A stretch of 64,000 bases of DNA, from positions 744,001 through 808,000 of the forward strand of contig NC_035167.2 in assembly GCF_001659605.2 (NCBI RefSeq), read 5' to 3'. The notes below the pieces were generated by a model, which saw only the letters and a program-made list of their open reading frames with translations, was not told where the DNA came from and ran no database searches. This DNA comes from Manihot esculenta. Its lineage: Eukaryota > Streptophyta > Magnoliopsida > Malpighiales > Euphorbiaceae. Positions 11,641 through 24,126 of this stretch are shown one piece after another. The first letter of the stretch is position 1; the number at the start of each line of letters is the position of its first letter. Position numbers and translations under genes: made by a program.

Positions 11641-14600
11641 AGTTCATCTATGGTTGACAACTAAGAGGTGCAACTCGTTGCAATTGAGGTATCATTGGCA
11701 TAATTGAGGGAGACTAGCCCTACAACGGGATAACAATCAACTCGCCGTAGTTGAACGCCCACAGCCAGTTCTAAATCTTGTGGTTGCAAATCCCCAACAG
11801 GATCATCATGAAGGTTACAAGATAAGGATAGACCTTCAAAACTTTTATGGTTCGTTAGATGTAGAAGCTGTCCTTGATTGATTAGCGAAGGTTGATTAGT
11901 TTTTTGAAGTTATGAATGTAGAAGAGGATCTAAAGGTTCCAACTGTGGCCTATAAATTAAAGGGTGGTGCAGTAGCATGATGAAATTCTGTTTAAAATGA
12001 ATGCTATCGCAGGAGGCTGGAACCTATACAAAATGGCTATTGATGAAGCAGAAGATTAAAAAATGATTCTTGCCTAGTGATCACGCCCAATTTTTATATA
12101 ACCAGTACCATAATTGTATTCAAGGGAGTCGAAGAGTAGATGAATATATAGAAGAGTTTTTAAAGTTGCAGGCGAGGTGTGATAATTGTGAGAACGAAGT
12201 CCAGCAGGTTGCTCATTATCAGAGGGGACTAAATCACGAAATTTGCTATATAATGAGAGTAGCTGCAATTTTTTACTTTGGTAGATGTCATTGAGATGGC
12301 GAAAAGAGCAGAAGAATATGTTGAATAGTAGCATCGACATCAGTTTAATCAAAATTTTAATTACAGAGTTTTTGGCTCGCAGGAACTCAGCAGTATAGAG
12401 GTAATTACAGCGAACAACCTTCTAAGGCTGTAAATTCTAGCAATCAGAATATTGTGGAAGAAATGAGAGACAGTAAGGGAAAGGCAGTCATCAATACAGT
12501 AGACAAAAGAGGCAAAATCAATCCTTAATTAGAAATCAATCGGAGACATATGTTATTGCTGCACGCAACCTGGACATCAATCGAATAATTGTCTAGAATG
12601 TAGAGGAGTTAATAAGGATCGTCGATAGGTTAATGTGGTTGAGGAGGTGGTTTATTTTGAGGAGGAAGTGGATGAAGATGGTGAGTCTATTGCTGGTTCT
12701 GAAGATGGAGAGGTCACCTATATGGTGAAGAAAATTTTATGCTCGACAAAACAGGAGGATGAGACGCAAAGAAGTAAGATTTTCCAAGCAAAGTGTTGAG
12801 TGGGAGAAGCGATTTATCGGCTAATTATAGATAGTTGCAGTAGTGAGAATCTAATAGTGAAGCAATTTGTGGAGAAACTGCAATTGCCTACATAGCCTCA
12901 CCCTTCACCATCATAAGTTGGGCGGATTAAGGAAAGTCCGACAATTGAAGTCAATATAATATGCAACGTGCCTATTTCAATCGATAAATCTTACACTGAA
13001 TCTGTTAATTGTGATGTTTGTGGATATGGATTGCTGTCAAATTTTGTTAGATCATCCTTGGCGGTTTGATGTTGATGCTTTGCATAAGGGGAAGGAGAAT
13101 TCATACATGTTTATATGGAATAGTAAGAAGATTACTATTTTGCCCTCTAGTTCTACAAAACTTTCTAGAGTGGAAGAAAAAACTGTTGCTGTTTTTTCTG
13201 TGGGAGCGCAAAGGCTATCAGACATAGTTGAGAAGTTTAGAGGCACACTGGCTTTATTGGTGAGAACAAAACGAGAAGTGGAGGATGCACCATCTTTACC
13301 ACCACCCGTTTAAGAGCTGTTGGAGGAGTTTCTTGGGGTAATGGAGAAGCCTTCAAAACTTCCACCTTTGGGAGATATTCAATATCAAATTGATCTCATT
13401 TCAAATCCAAATTAACAAATCTGTCTCATTACAAGATGACCCCAAAGAAAAGCAAAATCCTTCAAGAACAGATTGAAGAGTTATTGAAGAAGGGGCATAT
13501 TCGGAAGAGCATTGGCCTTTGCGAAGTCCCTGCCTTATTGGTTCTAAAGAAAGATGGAATATGGACAATGTGTATGGATAGCAGAGCCATCACTAGGATT
13601 ACAGTTCAATATCGATTTCCTATTCCTTGCCTAAATGACATACTGGATCAGTTATCAGGGTCTAAAGTCTTCTCTAAGATCGACCTTAAAAGTGGCTATT
13701 ACCAAGTTTGAATTAAGGAGGGAGACGAATTTAAGACAACAAAAAAACTAAGGAAGGCTTGTATGTGTGGTTGGTTATGCCGTTTGGTTTAACGAATGCA
13801 CAAAGTTATTTTTTACACAAATTTGTAGTTGTTTATTTTGATGACATCTTGATTTTTAGTCCCAGCGAAGAAGAACATTTATAGCACCTTCGTCAAATCA
13901 TGATAGCCTTGCAAGAAAAAGAGCTGGCTATTAATTTAAAAAAAATGCATCTATATGACGAAATACGTTCTGTTTTTTAGATTTGTTATTAGTTCAGAAG
14001 AGATATATGTTGATGAGAAGAAGGTAGAAGCAATACGGAACTAGCCCATTCCCGAAAAATTTCAGAAGTCCGCAGCTTTCATGGACTTGTTACTTTTTAT
14101 CGGCGATTTATCAAAAATTTCAGCAGTATCATTGCCCTATCACAGATTGTTTGAAGAAAGAAAGAATGCAGAAATTTACTTTGACTGACTCTGCCAACAA
14201 AATCTTTGAGGAGATTAACGATAAGCTTACTTCTATCCCTATTCTTGCTCTACCTGATTTTGATAAACTGTTTGAAGTTGAATGTGATGCTTGTGTAGTT
14301 GGGATTGACGGTGTGTTATTGCAGTCTAATAGGCCTATTGCCTTCTTTAGTGAGAAATTGAATGATGTTAAGAAGAAGTTGTCTACTTATGAGCAGGAAT
14401 TATATGCAGTGTTCTGGCCTTTAAAACTTGAGAACAATATCTGATAAAGCTAAAATTTGTTATTCACACGGAATATCAATCTTTGATTCACTTTAAGACT
14501 AAAAAACATATGAATAAGATGTATGCTCGACGGACAATTTATTTTGGAGTTTTTCATTATGTCATAAAACATAAGGCTGACCATATAATAAGATAGCAGA

Positions 14601-16130
14601 CGCTTTGAGTAGGAAGGCTGCTTTATTGATTATAGTTAGGGAGGATGTTGTGGATTTTGAATTTCTGAAGGATTTGTATGTTGCAAATGATGATTTTGCT
14701 AATATATGGAAGAAGGTCCAAGCTCATCAGCCTATTGATGGATTTTTGATACATGGTGAATTTCTTTTTAAAGAGAACAGATTATGCATTTCTTGTTCTT
14801 CTCTATGGAAAAAATTGATTTCAGAGGTTTGAGTGATCACTTGAAGCGTGATAAGACTATTGTTGATTTAGAGAAACACAATTGAAAAAGGATATTGGTC
14901 AAATAGTACAGAGGTGCCCAGCTTGTCAAAATCAGAAGGATCATGCTCAAAATATGAGTTTATATACTCTATTACCTATTCCAGAATACCCTTAGGAGGA
15001 TTTGACTATGGATTTTATTCTTGGTCTTCCACATACTCAACGTAGATTTCATTCTATTTTTATTGTCATTGACATGTTCTCCAAAATGGCGCATTTCATT
15101 CTTTGTAAGACTATTGCAAAGAATGAAATAGTACAGGGGTAGATTTAGAGAAGACCATTGCTGATTTAGAGAAGCACAATTGAAAAAGGATATTGGTCAA
15201 ATAGTACAGAGGTGCCCAATTGGTCAAAATCAGAAGGGTCATGCTCAGAATATGGGTTTATATACTCTATTACCTATTCCAGAATACCCTTGAGAAGATT
15301 TGACAATGTATTTTATTCTTGGTCTTCTACATACTCAACGTGGATTTCATTCTATTTTTATTGTGATTGACATGTTCTCCAAAATGGCGCATTTCATTCT
15401 TTGCAAGAAAACTAATGATATTTCTCATATTGCAAAACTGTTTTTTTCAGAAAGTTGTTCGTTTACATGACGTTCCTAAGACCATTACTTCTAACAGATA
15501 TGTGAAGCTTCTAGCTCACTTTTGGGTAATCTTATGGAAGCGTTTTGGGACTGAACTTCAATACAATAGTGTTGTTCATCCTCAAACTGATGGCCAAACT
15601 GAAGTAGTGAACCATATTCTTGGCAATCTTCTGCGTTATATCTGCAGTGATAAGAAAACTGTTTGGGATCTTGCTATTGCCTAAGCAGAATTTGCTTACA
15701 ACAGTTTTGTTTGCAGTTCTACAAAGATGTCACATTTTGCTGTTGTGTACATAAAAATTTCAGTACATACAGTTGACCTTATTGCCCTTACTATAGGTTT
15801 TCATAACAGTATTGCAGTAAACAACTTGACAAATTAACATGTAGACATTTTCAAACAAGTACAGCAATACCTTACGGAAGCAAATAACAAGAATAAAGAT
15901 GCAGCCGATAAATATAGGCATTTCAAGTCCTTCAATATCGGTGATCAAATTATGATGTATTTGCGCAAGGAATGTGGTGGAGGACAGAAAAAACTTGACC
16001 TAAAAAAAATTGGTCTGTTCCGGATTAGTCAGAAAATTAATGACAATATTTATGTTCTTGATCTCCTGAATTATATAAAAATTTTTAAGACGTTTAATGT
16101 GACGGATTTATTTTAATAGTACCCTGCTGA
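11641..16130 (+). pseudogene. Gypsy gag-pol polyprotein remnant
   Basis: The gag region includes RRVDEYIEEFLKLQARC (about 12070-12290). A zinc knuckle of the form C-X2-C-X4-H-X4-C lies at 12551-12592. A protease-like IDSCSSENL (about 12826) has Cys where Ser/Gly-Gly is normal. Reverse transcriptase begins about 13436, with [12 protein letters not shown] and the catalytic YFDD at 13834-13845; residues between LTNAQSYF and the YFDD block appear deleted. RNase H is at about 14151-14450 (VECDACVVGIDGVLL, STYEQELYAVFWPLK). Integrase is at about 14850-15700 ([37 protein letters not shown]). The C-terminus reads IYVLDLLNYIKIFKTFNVTDLF. Many stops and frameshifts are present. Confidence 0.88.
14853..15448 (+). 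repeat. Tandem duplication inside the gypsy integrase region, period about 298 bp
   Basis: A segment starting AAGACTATTGTTGATTTAGA (14853) recurs from 15151 as AAGACCATTGCTGATTTAGA. The copies stay collinear through the zinc-binding and first catalytic part of integrase (both read [10 protein letters not shown]) and diverge after about 15100 in the first copy. The small differences show the duplication is older than the tRNA array in this window. Confidence 0.88.
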
Positions 16131-16187
16131 TAATAACTCGAGATCGAATTCTTTATAAGTAAAAGTGAATGATGAGGAGCGATTAAT

Positions 16188-16512
16188 TTTGAATTTTATG
16201 ACAGATTTGGAGGTTCGCAATAACTTTTTTAAAAAGAAAATTTCGAGATATACTACTTGTAAAGTGTGATAAAAAGCGAAAATTCTATTATTTTAAAAAA
16301 TAAATTTTATATTTTAATTATTTTTTAAATATTTTTATATTTTTTCGTATTAAAATTTTTATTATTATAAATAAATTTTTTAATATTTAAGACATTTTTT
16401 AATTATTAAAAATTTAATAAAAAATTTCAATTTCTATATTTTTATTTTTTAAATTTTATTTTAGCTAAATATTATAAAATTTGTAACGAAATCTAAATAG
16501 TTTTATTTTAAT
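16188..16512 (+). repeat. 3' LTR of the gypsy element (approximate)
   Basis: It aligns with the left LTR. The purine stretch GATGATGAGGAGCG at about 16170 is a reasonable degenerate polypurine tract just before it. Confidence 0.6.
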
Positions 16513-17392
16513 TTTTTACTAACAAAAGGATATAAAATACCTTAATCCTCATATTATAATGTAATTTATTCTTTTAATTATGTTCCAAATTTATGTTATA
16601 TAAATAGGCATGTCTCACTTTCTCTCAAGGGAGAATTATGTTCCAGTTTATAATTTACACTTGTAGAGAGATAGAGGGGAAAAAAAAAAAAACCTTAAAT
16701 TGTGTGCCGTTTTAGCTCGAAGTTTTACTAAAGTCGGAAACTTTTGGATATGGGTTCTGCAAAAGTGTGGATAGAATGATGCAATTTCTGACAATAATAC
16801 CATTATGTGCTTCCAAATTGCACTACTTTTGTGGCCAATATTTCAGCTCAAAAAATCAAAAATTAAAATTCATTTAAAATTTCACAACTAAAATATGTCA
16901 TATTTTAATAAAATTACACTATTTAATTTTGTAATTTTAAATATTCAAAATATTTATAATTAATATTTCATTTGAAAGAAAAAAGTAAAGAATTTAATTT
17001 TATGAAATAAAAAACGTTTTCCCCAGTTTTATTGAGTTATTTTACAATAAAAATCTAAAAATCATTTTCTTCTTAAAGAAAAAAACAAGGAGTTCATGGT
17101 AATTTATCCTTATAAAATTCTGTAGCATGTTCATTCATCACCTAAGATTCCTGCAATCTCCCAATTTTCACATGGATTTCTTTATTGAAACAATAAAATC
17201 TCCCACACCAAACAAAGCTCACAGATTTCCTACAGAAAATAAATCCCGCACCAACAAGAAAATTACACAGCCAACAAAACCAAACAGCTCCTCAGACAGA
17301 TTTCCCAGAAATCAACCATCAAAATTAACCCAAATAGAAGAAGAAGAAGAAGAAAAGAGAGAATGTACAGTGAAGAAATTGAATCCTCTGTA
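16513..17392. other. AT-rich spacer and 3' flank of the minus-strand small gene
   Basis: Nothing is recognisable up to about 17100. The open frame at 17127-17396 on the + strand lies antisense to the 3'UTR of the 68-aa gene and is not credited. Confidence 0.5.
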
Positions 17393-17599
17393 TTAATCTA
17401 ACCTCAAATTGCAAAGCAAGAGATCCAAAAACCTAGACCAAAACTGCCTTGCACGTGGATACACTCTATTGGTGTATTCTCTAGATTCTCTGAACAGATC
17501 TTCCATGGTTTCCACAAACAGATTCAAGCTCCTCACCGGTGGAATGTACAGAGTCAAGGGCACTGCAGAGAAAGCTACTGTAAAAAACAGCTGCAACAT
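17393..17599 (-). CDS. Small plant protein, 68 aa, unknown function
   Basis: This is an intronless open frame on the minus strand. It starts MLQLFFTVAFSAVPLTLYIP, a hydrophobic N-terminal segment of about 20 residues that could be a signal anchor or signal peptide. Then come SLNLFVETMEDLFRES, a basic/aromatic stretch REYTNRVYPRARQFWSRF and the tail LDLLLCNLRLD. The amphipathic, well-mixed composition is unlike the random AT-rich frames around it. A CT-rich leader and a TATA-like box lie at sensible distances upstream. I believe similar short proteins occur widely in land plants but cannot name one. Membrane or organelle location is inferred only from the N-terminus. Confidence 0.72.
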   Translation of the reverse strand: MLQLFFTVAFSAVPLTLYIPPVRSLNLFVETMEDLFRESREYTNRVYPRARQFWSRFLDLLLCNLRLD

Positions 17600-17692
17600 C
17601 TTTTAAACAAAACCCAGAATCCAAAAACACCAGTTCTTGAAAATCAAGAAGAGATTTCAGAGATTACAGACGGAGAATGGGAGAGATGAAGA

Positions 17693-17704
17693 TGATATTT
17701 AAAG
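17693..17704 (-). promoter_or_regulatory. TATA-like box of the 68-aa gene
   Basis: Read on the minus strand it is CCTTTAAATATC, about 95 bp upstream of the ATG. A CT-rich leader follows it. Confidence 0.4.
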
Positions 17705-17764
17705 GGTTTATGATAAAGTCTTGGAAAAGTGAAAGGGGAGATTTGGGAATACAGAGGAAGAAGA

Positions 17765-17791
17765 GAGAGAGAGAGGGGGGGGGGGGGGGAG
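17765..17791. repeat. GA/G microsatellite in the small-gene promoter
   Basis: An (AG)n tract runs into a pure G run of about 14. On the transcribed strand this is CT/C-rich, about 170 bp upstream of the ATG. Confidence 0.85.
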
Positions 17792-17799
17792 AAGAATTC

Positions 17800-20799
17800 T
17801 AGAGTTTGGAGGAATAAGGCTAAAATATAGATTTTATGACTATTAATAAATATTATCTAATGCAGAGATGATGGTGAGATAGAGAAATTAAAAAAGAAAA
17901 TAAAAGCATGTGTTTGTATACAACTGGTAGTTGGTGAGGAGCCGTAGACTTCTCGAGGACTGGTGCTCTGAAATTTTATCTTTTTTTTTTTTAATTTTAG
18001 AGTTAATAGTTAAAAAAATTTGTAATTTTAATTTTATTATAATTATATTTTATATTTTTTATCAATTAAAATTTAATTTTTAAAAATTATTTTTAAAATA
18101 ATTTAAAAAATATTTTATTATTTTTAATATTTTCAAATTAAATTATATTAAATATTATTTTAAATTATTTTTAATATTTAATGACTAATGTATTTAATAA
18201 AATTATTATCTTAATGATAGTTTTAAAAGTAAAGTTAAATAATAAATATATTAAAAAAATGATTAATAATAATTTTAGTTAAAATAAAATTAAGATAAAT
18301 TATTATTATAAAATTATTAATAAAAATTAAATAATAATATAAATAATAATTTTTAAATATATTTAATATTGAAAAAAATAATTTTATAATTTTACAAGTT
18401 TTTCATTATATAAATATATTTAATTAAATATTAAAATAATAGCATTTAATTGAAAAAATAAAAATATAGAATGAAATTAAAAAAAAATAAAGTATAATTT
18501 TTTTATAATTAATTTTAAATTTTATTGATGTGATATAATGATATGATTTTTATATGATAAGTGTCACTAATTTTTTAATAACACAATAAAATATAATTAA
18601 TAAAAAAAGTATAAAATATAATTAAAATAAAATTTAAAATGCTTATTTTTTTACCATTAATTCTTAATTTTATCGTAGATATCATTTTTTCTATAACAAT
18701 AAAAAATAATACTCTACTTTCTCTTCAATTTCTCAGAATGAATAGGTGAAAAGGAGTCGTAGTTAAAATTACATTTCTACATCATAATATCAGCCAGCAC
18801 ATCCCGATCGGCATAATTGAAGTTAATTTCTCCCTTCATAATCTTTTTTAAGGGATAGTAAAAAAACATATAATTTTTATCAATTTTTAAAATTTATATT
18901 AAAATAATATTTTATAGTATTACACTGTTATCAAATAAAAATAATTTTTAAATATTATAAAAAATTTTAATGTAAATATTATATTATAAAAATTTATTTT
19001 TTTATCTGTTCACATTCATTGACCGAATATTTTTTTTAATATTATGTGAAAATGATAATTTAGAATAATCAAATAATCTGTTTGAGTCGTTGTTGACTTA
19101 TAGACCAGTGAATTTCTTTGTTGTTTCCTAGCATTTTCTAGGAGTAGTAGGGGTTCAATGTTGACGGGAAAGAGAGAGTGTTGGGTTTCATCACGATTCC
19201 TACTATATTGAACTCAAAATAAATATATTTAATAAATTCATAATGTTTTTTTTATCTCCATATATAATATATTACACTCAATAAATTTTTTCCCCTTTGT
19301 ATAGAAGATAATTTATATCAATCGAGTATTGATCAAAAATAAATATTATTTCTATTAAAAATTTTAGAAATATTTCGATTATCATTTATGATTTCTCATA
19401 TTAAAAATATTTCTCACATACAATTTAATATATTTTATTTTTTTATAAAAATAAAAATTCTTAATTCTCATATAAATTTTTTTTATAATTTTTTACATTT
19501 TAATAGTTACTTTACAGTCAATAGATAAGAATTAAAAGGAGACATTTCGTTAATGTAGAAGAGTTATGTATTTATTTCTGTGGTTTGCTTTTTTTTAAAT
19601 TTTATCAATTCAATTATTTCGAAAAATAATATTTAATGGAGGTTTACTAGTTATTATGGATTTCTGAAATCGCAACGACGACGTCAGTCTTGAAATCTTA
19701 TTCAAATTTTATTTCGTAGAAGCTCTGATCCGTAGTTTTGTTTGGAAAATTTTAATGATTTATACTCGAAGATAAGAAAGAAAGAAGAGTATCTTTACCA
19801 AATTATCTTATGCAGGAATTTGATAGATACTTAGACTAATATTTTTATCAAATTATTTTATGTAAAGATTTAATTTTGAATGATTATAAATTTTTATTAG
19901 ATTTTAAAATTGATATTTTTGATAAATAAATTTATTATAATACTACTCTAATTATTTATATTTTAATTAAAAAATTTATTAAATATAATTATATCTCTAT
20001 TTGAGATAATATCTAATTTTATTTGATAAAATTTTATTAATACAACAAACAGTTTTATTTTTAAAAAAGATTTACTTATTTTACTAAAATAATAAAATTT
20101 ATACAAATACTTTACTATTCCAGCCGCTTATAAAATTTGAGGCAACAACTGATGCCACGTGTCGCATTATGAATGCAGTAAATAAGTGTGAACCTCTATG
20201 GTCGATGTCTACAAAATCTACGGACCGCAAGTGTAAGCCACGCTCTTCAGTACTGGATTACCTCACCATATTATTAGTTCTATTTTTTTATTGGACATAT
20301 AATTTTTTTTAAAAAAAATATTTACTGATTTTTTATGTAAATGCTGATTATAAGATAAAAAAAAATTGCAATTATTGTGTGTGTAAATATATATAATTTA
20401 GAAAAATGAAAAAATGATTAAATAAATCATGAAGAAAAAGAGCTTGTCAATTGCAACATCATTTTTTAAAAAAAGATTTTGATGTGATTATAGCATTTAG
20501 CTGGCAATTAGTTGTAAACCAATGATGAAACTTTACATTCTAATAAGAGGAAAATGAAGAAAGCAACAATTGGTTTACTCTTCTCATTTTGATAAGAATT
20601 TAACACCACCTAATAATGGATAAAAATCAATTTTTTTTTTAACTTCTTATCGAGAGATTTAATATTTATTTTTTTAGTATGTAAAATTTATTAATTGATT
20701 TTTTAATTTTAAAAATATGTTAAAATATTTTAAAATTTTATTTATAAATTATTTTGTTAATTTTTTTTTAAAAAGAATAATAACTTAGCAAATAAAATT
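17800..20799. other. AT-rich intergenic DNA
   Basis: About 3 kb with many A/T runs and no credible coding frame. A G-box-like CCACGTGTC occurs at about 20155-20164, in a short stretch of more balanced composition. I see no terminal repeats that define an element. Confidence 0.6.
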
Positions 20800-22515
20800 T
20801 CATTATAAACTTAGGGCAAGATCGTTCAAGTAGTAAGACTCGCTTAAAACTATGCCACTAAATCAAACTATGAGTTAATATACTAGTTTACCTATTTATT
20901 TAACGGATACAAAAATTAAAACTATAAAAAGGTTTTATAATCCGCTATTATAGAACTTCACAACATTTAAAATAAGAATTGGAGGAATTCACAATATTTG
21001 CAACCACTTGACAATCAATTTATGGGCACATTCTAAAAGCATGCAAAGTAAACACAATAAAACTTCACGTAAAGCTAATATCTCAGCAATAAAAGGTTAG
21101 CATATATCTTGGAGAGTACATGAGAATCCTAGCACCAAAAGGCTATCACCATCTCGAATTATCACACCAAATGTACTCAATTTATCATCTGCATTCAATA
21201 ATGTATCAATATTACACTTTAATGAATCAAATGGCCATAGAATCCATTGACAATTATGGGATGTTTGACCTTTGGTCATATGACTAGAAAAATGACTAGG
21301 CTTTGCTGACAACCAATCATTTAAAAACATATGCGATGAATAAAGTATACGCTGGGGAGTCGAAGAGACCTCCTCCCAAAGAAGCAAGTTCTGTGCATTT
21401 CAAATATTTCATAAAAGAGTGCATCTCCTAGCCGCAACATTTGTAGGCTATGCAACGATACAACTAAAATAAAATTTTCGAAGGTTAAAAATAGGTAATG
21501 TATCAATTGAAAAACCCATAACAGACCAACACGATCATGTAAAAGCAGAGATAACTAGCACATACAATAAGTCTTCATGCTCCTAATACAACCAACAACT
21601 ACTATTAAAAAATATTCCTCAGTATCGTAAAAGCTCTCAAGTAGGCAGTAAGTTATGAATCGCACACTACAAAAAAATTTTAAATTTAGGAGGTACATTA
21701 AGCCTCCATAAACCACACCAATCAGCAGAATAACTCAAGAGCACGTTGGTGGTTTGCATCGATATTGTCACCTTATAGCCTGATTTGACTGAGTAGATTC
21801 CATTTCGGTTGAAATGATATAACAAAGCATTCTCTATATTAAATATGCTAACTAAGATACACTGAATTTTCTATACATCTGAAGGTAAGAAAAGGCTACA
21901 CAATACATAATAATTTTAGCACCTCTCTTGCTGATCAATTAAATCATTAACTGTTAAGTCAAGACAATTGGAAATAAGAGAAAAAATCGTGAAACCATTA
22001 TCATAGGGCAATCATGGATCCTTCCAAACATAAACATTCCAACTATCCCTAATATTCTAACATAACTCAGCCCGTAATAATGGTTGTGCAGCTAACAAAT
22101 TTTTTCAAACATAACTAGCATTATGACCAATTCGAGCATGCAAAAAATTTTCATGTGGATAATATTTGGCTTTGAACATACGAAAAAGTAAAAATTGACG
22201 GTCCACATACAACTACCAACATTGCTTAATTGATAAACCTAAATTAAAAGCATGCAAAATTTGAAAACCCATACCTCTAGAATCCTTAGAGCTTCACATA
22301 TAATCCCAGGATAGCTAGTGTATTTGTTTAGTGCCATTAGGTTTCATACCCCACCAAAAAGAATTCATTATTTATACAACTCATCACAAATGCTTTTAGG
22401 GATCATAAACACACTCATGCAGTATTATGGAATAGATTAGGCTATAAACTTCAAAAAGACTTCTTTACCAACTTTACTTAAAAAATAACCTCTCTAATTA
22501 TGTAAATGTTGCCAC

Positions 22516-22520
22516 ATTCT
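22516..22520. repeat. Target-site duplication, left copy (ATTCT)
   Basis: ATTCT directly precedes the TG terminus of the solo LTR, and the identical ATTCT follows its CA terminus. Confidence 0.9.
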
Positions 22521-22697
22521 TGTAATACCCGGCTAGACTTCGGTATCGGAATTCCTACCGTCCGGTGGAATCTCGGATGTCGGAAGCCTCTAGTAGGGTA
22601 AAACCATGTTTTTATGGAATGTTTTAATGTGTTTTATGTTTTAAGCATGAAAGAAAATGAGTTTTTGCATGAAAATAGCATTGGAGGAAAACTCAGG

Positions 22698-23575
22698 TTC
22701 GGCCGCCGAACATGCATGCGTTGCGGGTGTGCTTTAGGCCCCCGAAAGCATAAGTGAGGGAAGTCCAGGTTCGGCCGCCGAACCCCAAGTTCGGCCGCCG
22801 AACATGGCATGCATGCGGAGGCACATTCGGCCCCCGAACGTGGTCTGGCCAGCCACTATAAAAGGGTCCCTTAGCCGAAAACGGGCGAGCTTTTTCCCCA
22901 TTTTCAGCCAAGGTGAGTCTCTGCCGCCCCTCACCCATCTTTGGCGTCTTTCCTCTAGATCTTTCAAGATTTTCATTTGTTTTAACTTTATTTTGAAGAT
23001 TTGAGCATTTGAGCAAAGTTTTGGAGCTTGGAGGTTCAAGAACTCAAGCTCTCCCAATTTCGAGTTTAGGTCGTCTCTCTCTCGATCTTCAAGAGGTAAG
23101 AGCCGATCTTAAGCTCATTGCATGTTTAAAGTAAGTTTTAAGTAGATCTATGGGTATAAATGTATGTTCATGAACAATGTGGATGCTTGATGTGTTGTAG
23201 ATGGGGTTTATGATGGTTTGAAGCCCCTAGGAACATGTATGTTTGTGTTTGTGTGTTGTAGAATAGGTTTGATGCATGTTGAAAAGGTTTGGAGGCGAAA
23301 TGTGCAAAGGGAGCCAAGTTTCTGCCCTTTGGCAGAAACCAGGTTCGGCAGCCGAAGGACTTTCGGCCGCCGAACATGGCTGGGGAGGCAGCCTTTCGGC
23401 TGCCGAAGCTTGCCCCAGAAAGGAGACTTTCGTCTCTGTCTGGCAGTTTCGGCCGCCGAAGGTGCCGCCGAACATGCATGAGTTTCGTCTCTGTCTGGGA
23501 GTTTCGGCCGCCGAAGGTGCCGCCGAACCTGCCTGACTTTCGGCTCTGGAGGGACTTTCGGCCGCCGAACCTGCT
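22698..23575 (+). repeat. Array of palindromic TTCGGCCGCCGAA-type motifs in the solo LTR
   Basis: About ten near-palindromic 14-mers (TTCGGC-NG-CCGAA with small changes) occur in two clusters, about 22698-22840 and 23343-23575. A 58 bp direct repeat around 23424-23530 contains two of them. They are CpG-rich and could form hairpins. Confidence 0.85.
22857..22864 (+). promoter_or_regulatory. TATA box in the solo LTR
   Basis: TATAAAAG, followed by GGTCCC, lies about 340 bp inside the LTR and marks the likely U3/R boundary region. Confidence 0.7.
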
Positions 23576-23938
23576 GCCGAAAGTGCCCTGTCCAGGCCTC
23601 CTTTGCATGTTTTTCTATGGTTGTTTCATGATGTTTTAGGGGGTTTTTGGAGAGTAGTTTATAGTTATGTTCAGGTATGTTTGGTCCCTCATTTGAGTCC
23701 ACCTGTGTAGGTTCAGACCCGAGGAACCGAGGACCCCAGCAGTGAGTTCAGCTGCTTCGGTGTTGTCAGAGTCTGCCAGAGGTGAGTGGAACTAAACTTA
23801 ATCTTTTAAATTAAATGTTTTATCATGTTTTCATGCATCATGATTATGCAATAGGATGATTGCATTAGCGTTCACGAATATGCCGCATTGCATCGATTGT
23901 TGTTGATGTGGGTGAATGTTGGATGACCCAATTAGTCC

Positions 23939-24126
23939 ATGACAGGAAGACTAGGACCCCATTCTACGGCCTGGCACAGAGTAAGGAAAGAGCAGGACCC
24001 CATTCTACGGCCTGGCACGGTAATGGGACTCGAAGACCAGGAGCCCAGAGGAGGCCCTGGGATAATGGTAAGTAATGTATGTATGACAGGAAGACCAGGA
24101 CCCCATGCTACGGCCTGGCACAGAGT
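23939..24126 (+). repeat. Short tandem-like repeats in the solo LTR
   Basis: Three copies of a unit containing AGGACCCCAT(T/G)CTACGG and CCTGGCAC occur at about 23950, 23990 and 24090, with spacers of unequal length. Confidence 0.85.

Larger units (their letters stand above)
11287..16512 (+). mobile_element. Degraded Ty3/gypsy LTR retrotransposon
   Basis: Related AT-rich LTRs of roughly 330-340 bp (about 11287-11627 and 16188-16512) flank gag-pol remains in the order gag, protease, reverse transcriptase, RNase H, integrase, which is Ty3/gypsy order. A primer binding site matching initiator-Met tRNA follows the left LTR. The LTRs differ by many substitutions and indels and the frames are full of stops, so the insertion is old and cannot act by itself. 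LTR ends are approximate because I could not place a target duplication. Confidence 0.88.

Noticed and set aside
22693..23702. Several open frames of 80-160 codons on both strands
   Set aside because: They lie in the GC-rich palindrome array of the solo LTR, where stop codons are rare by composition; no protein family is recognisable.
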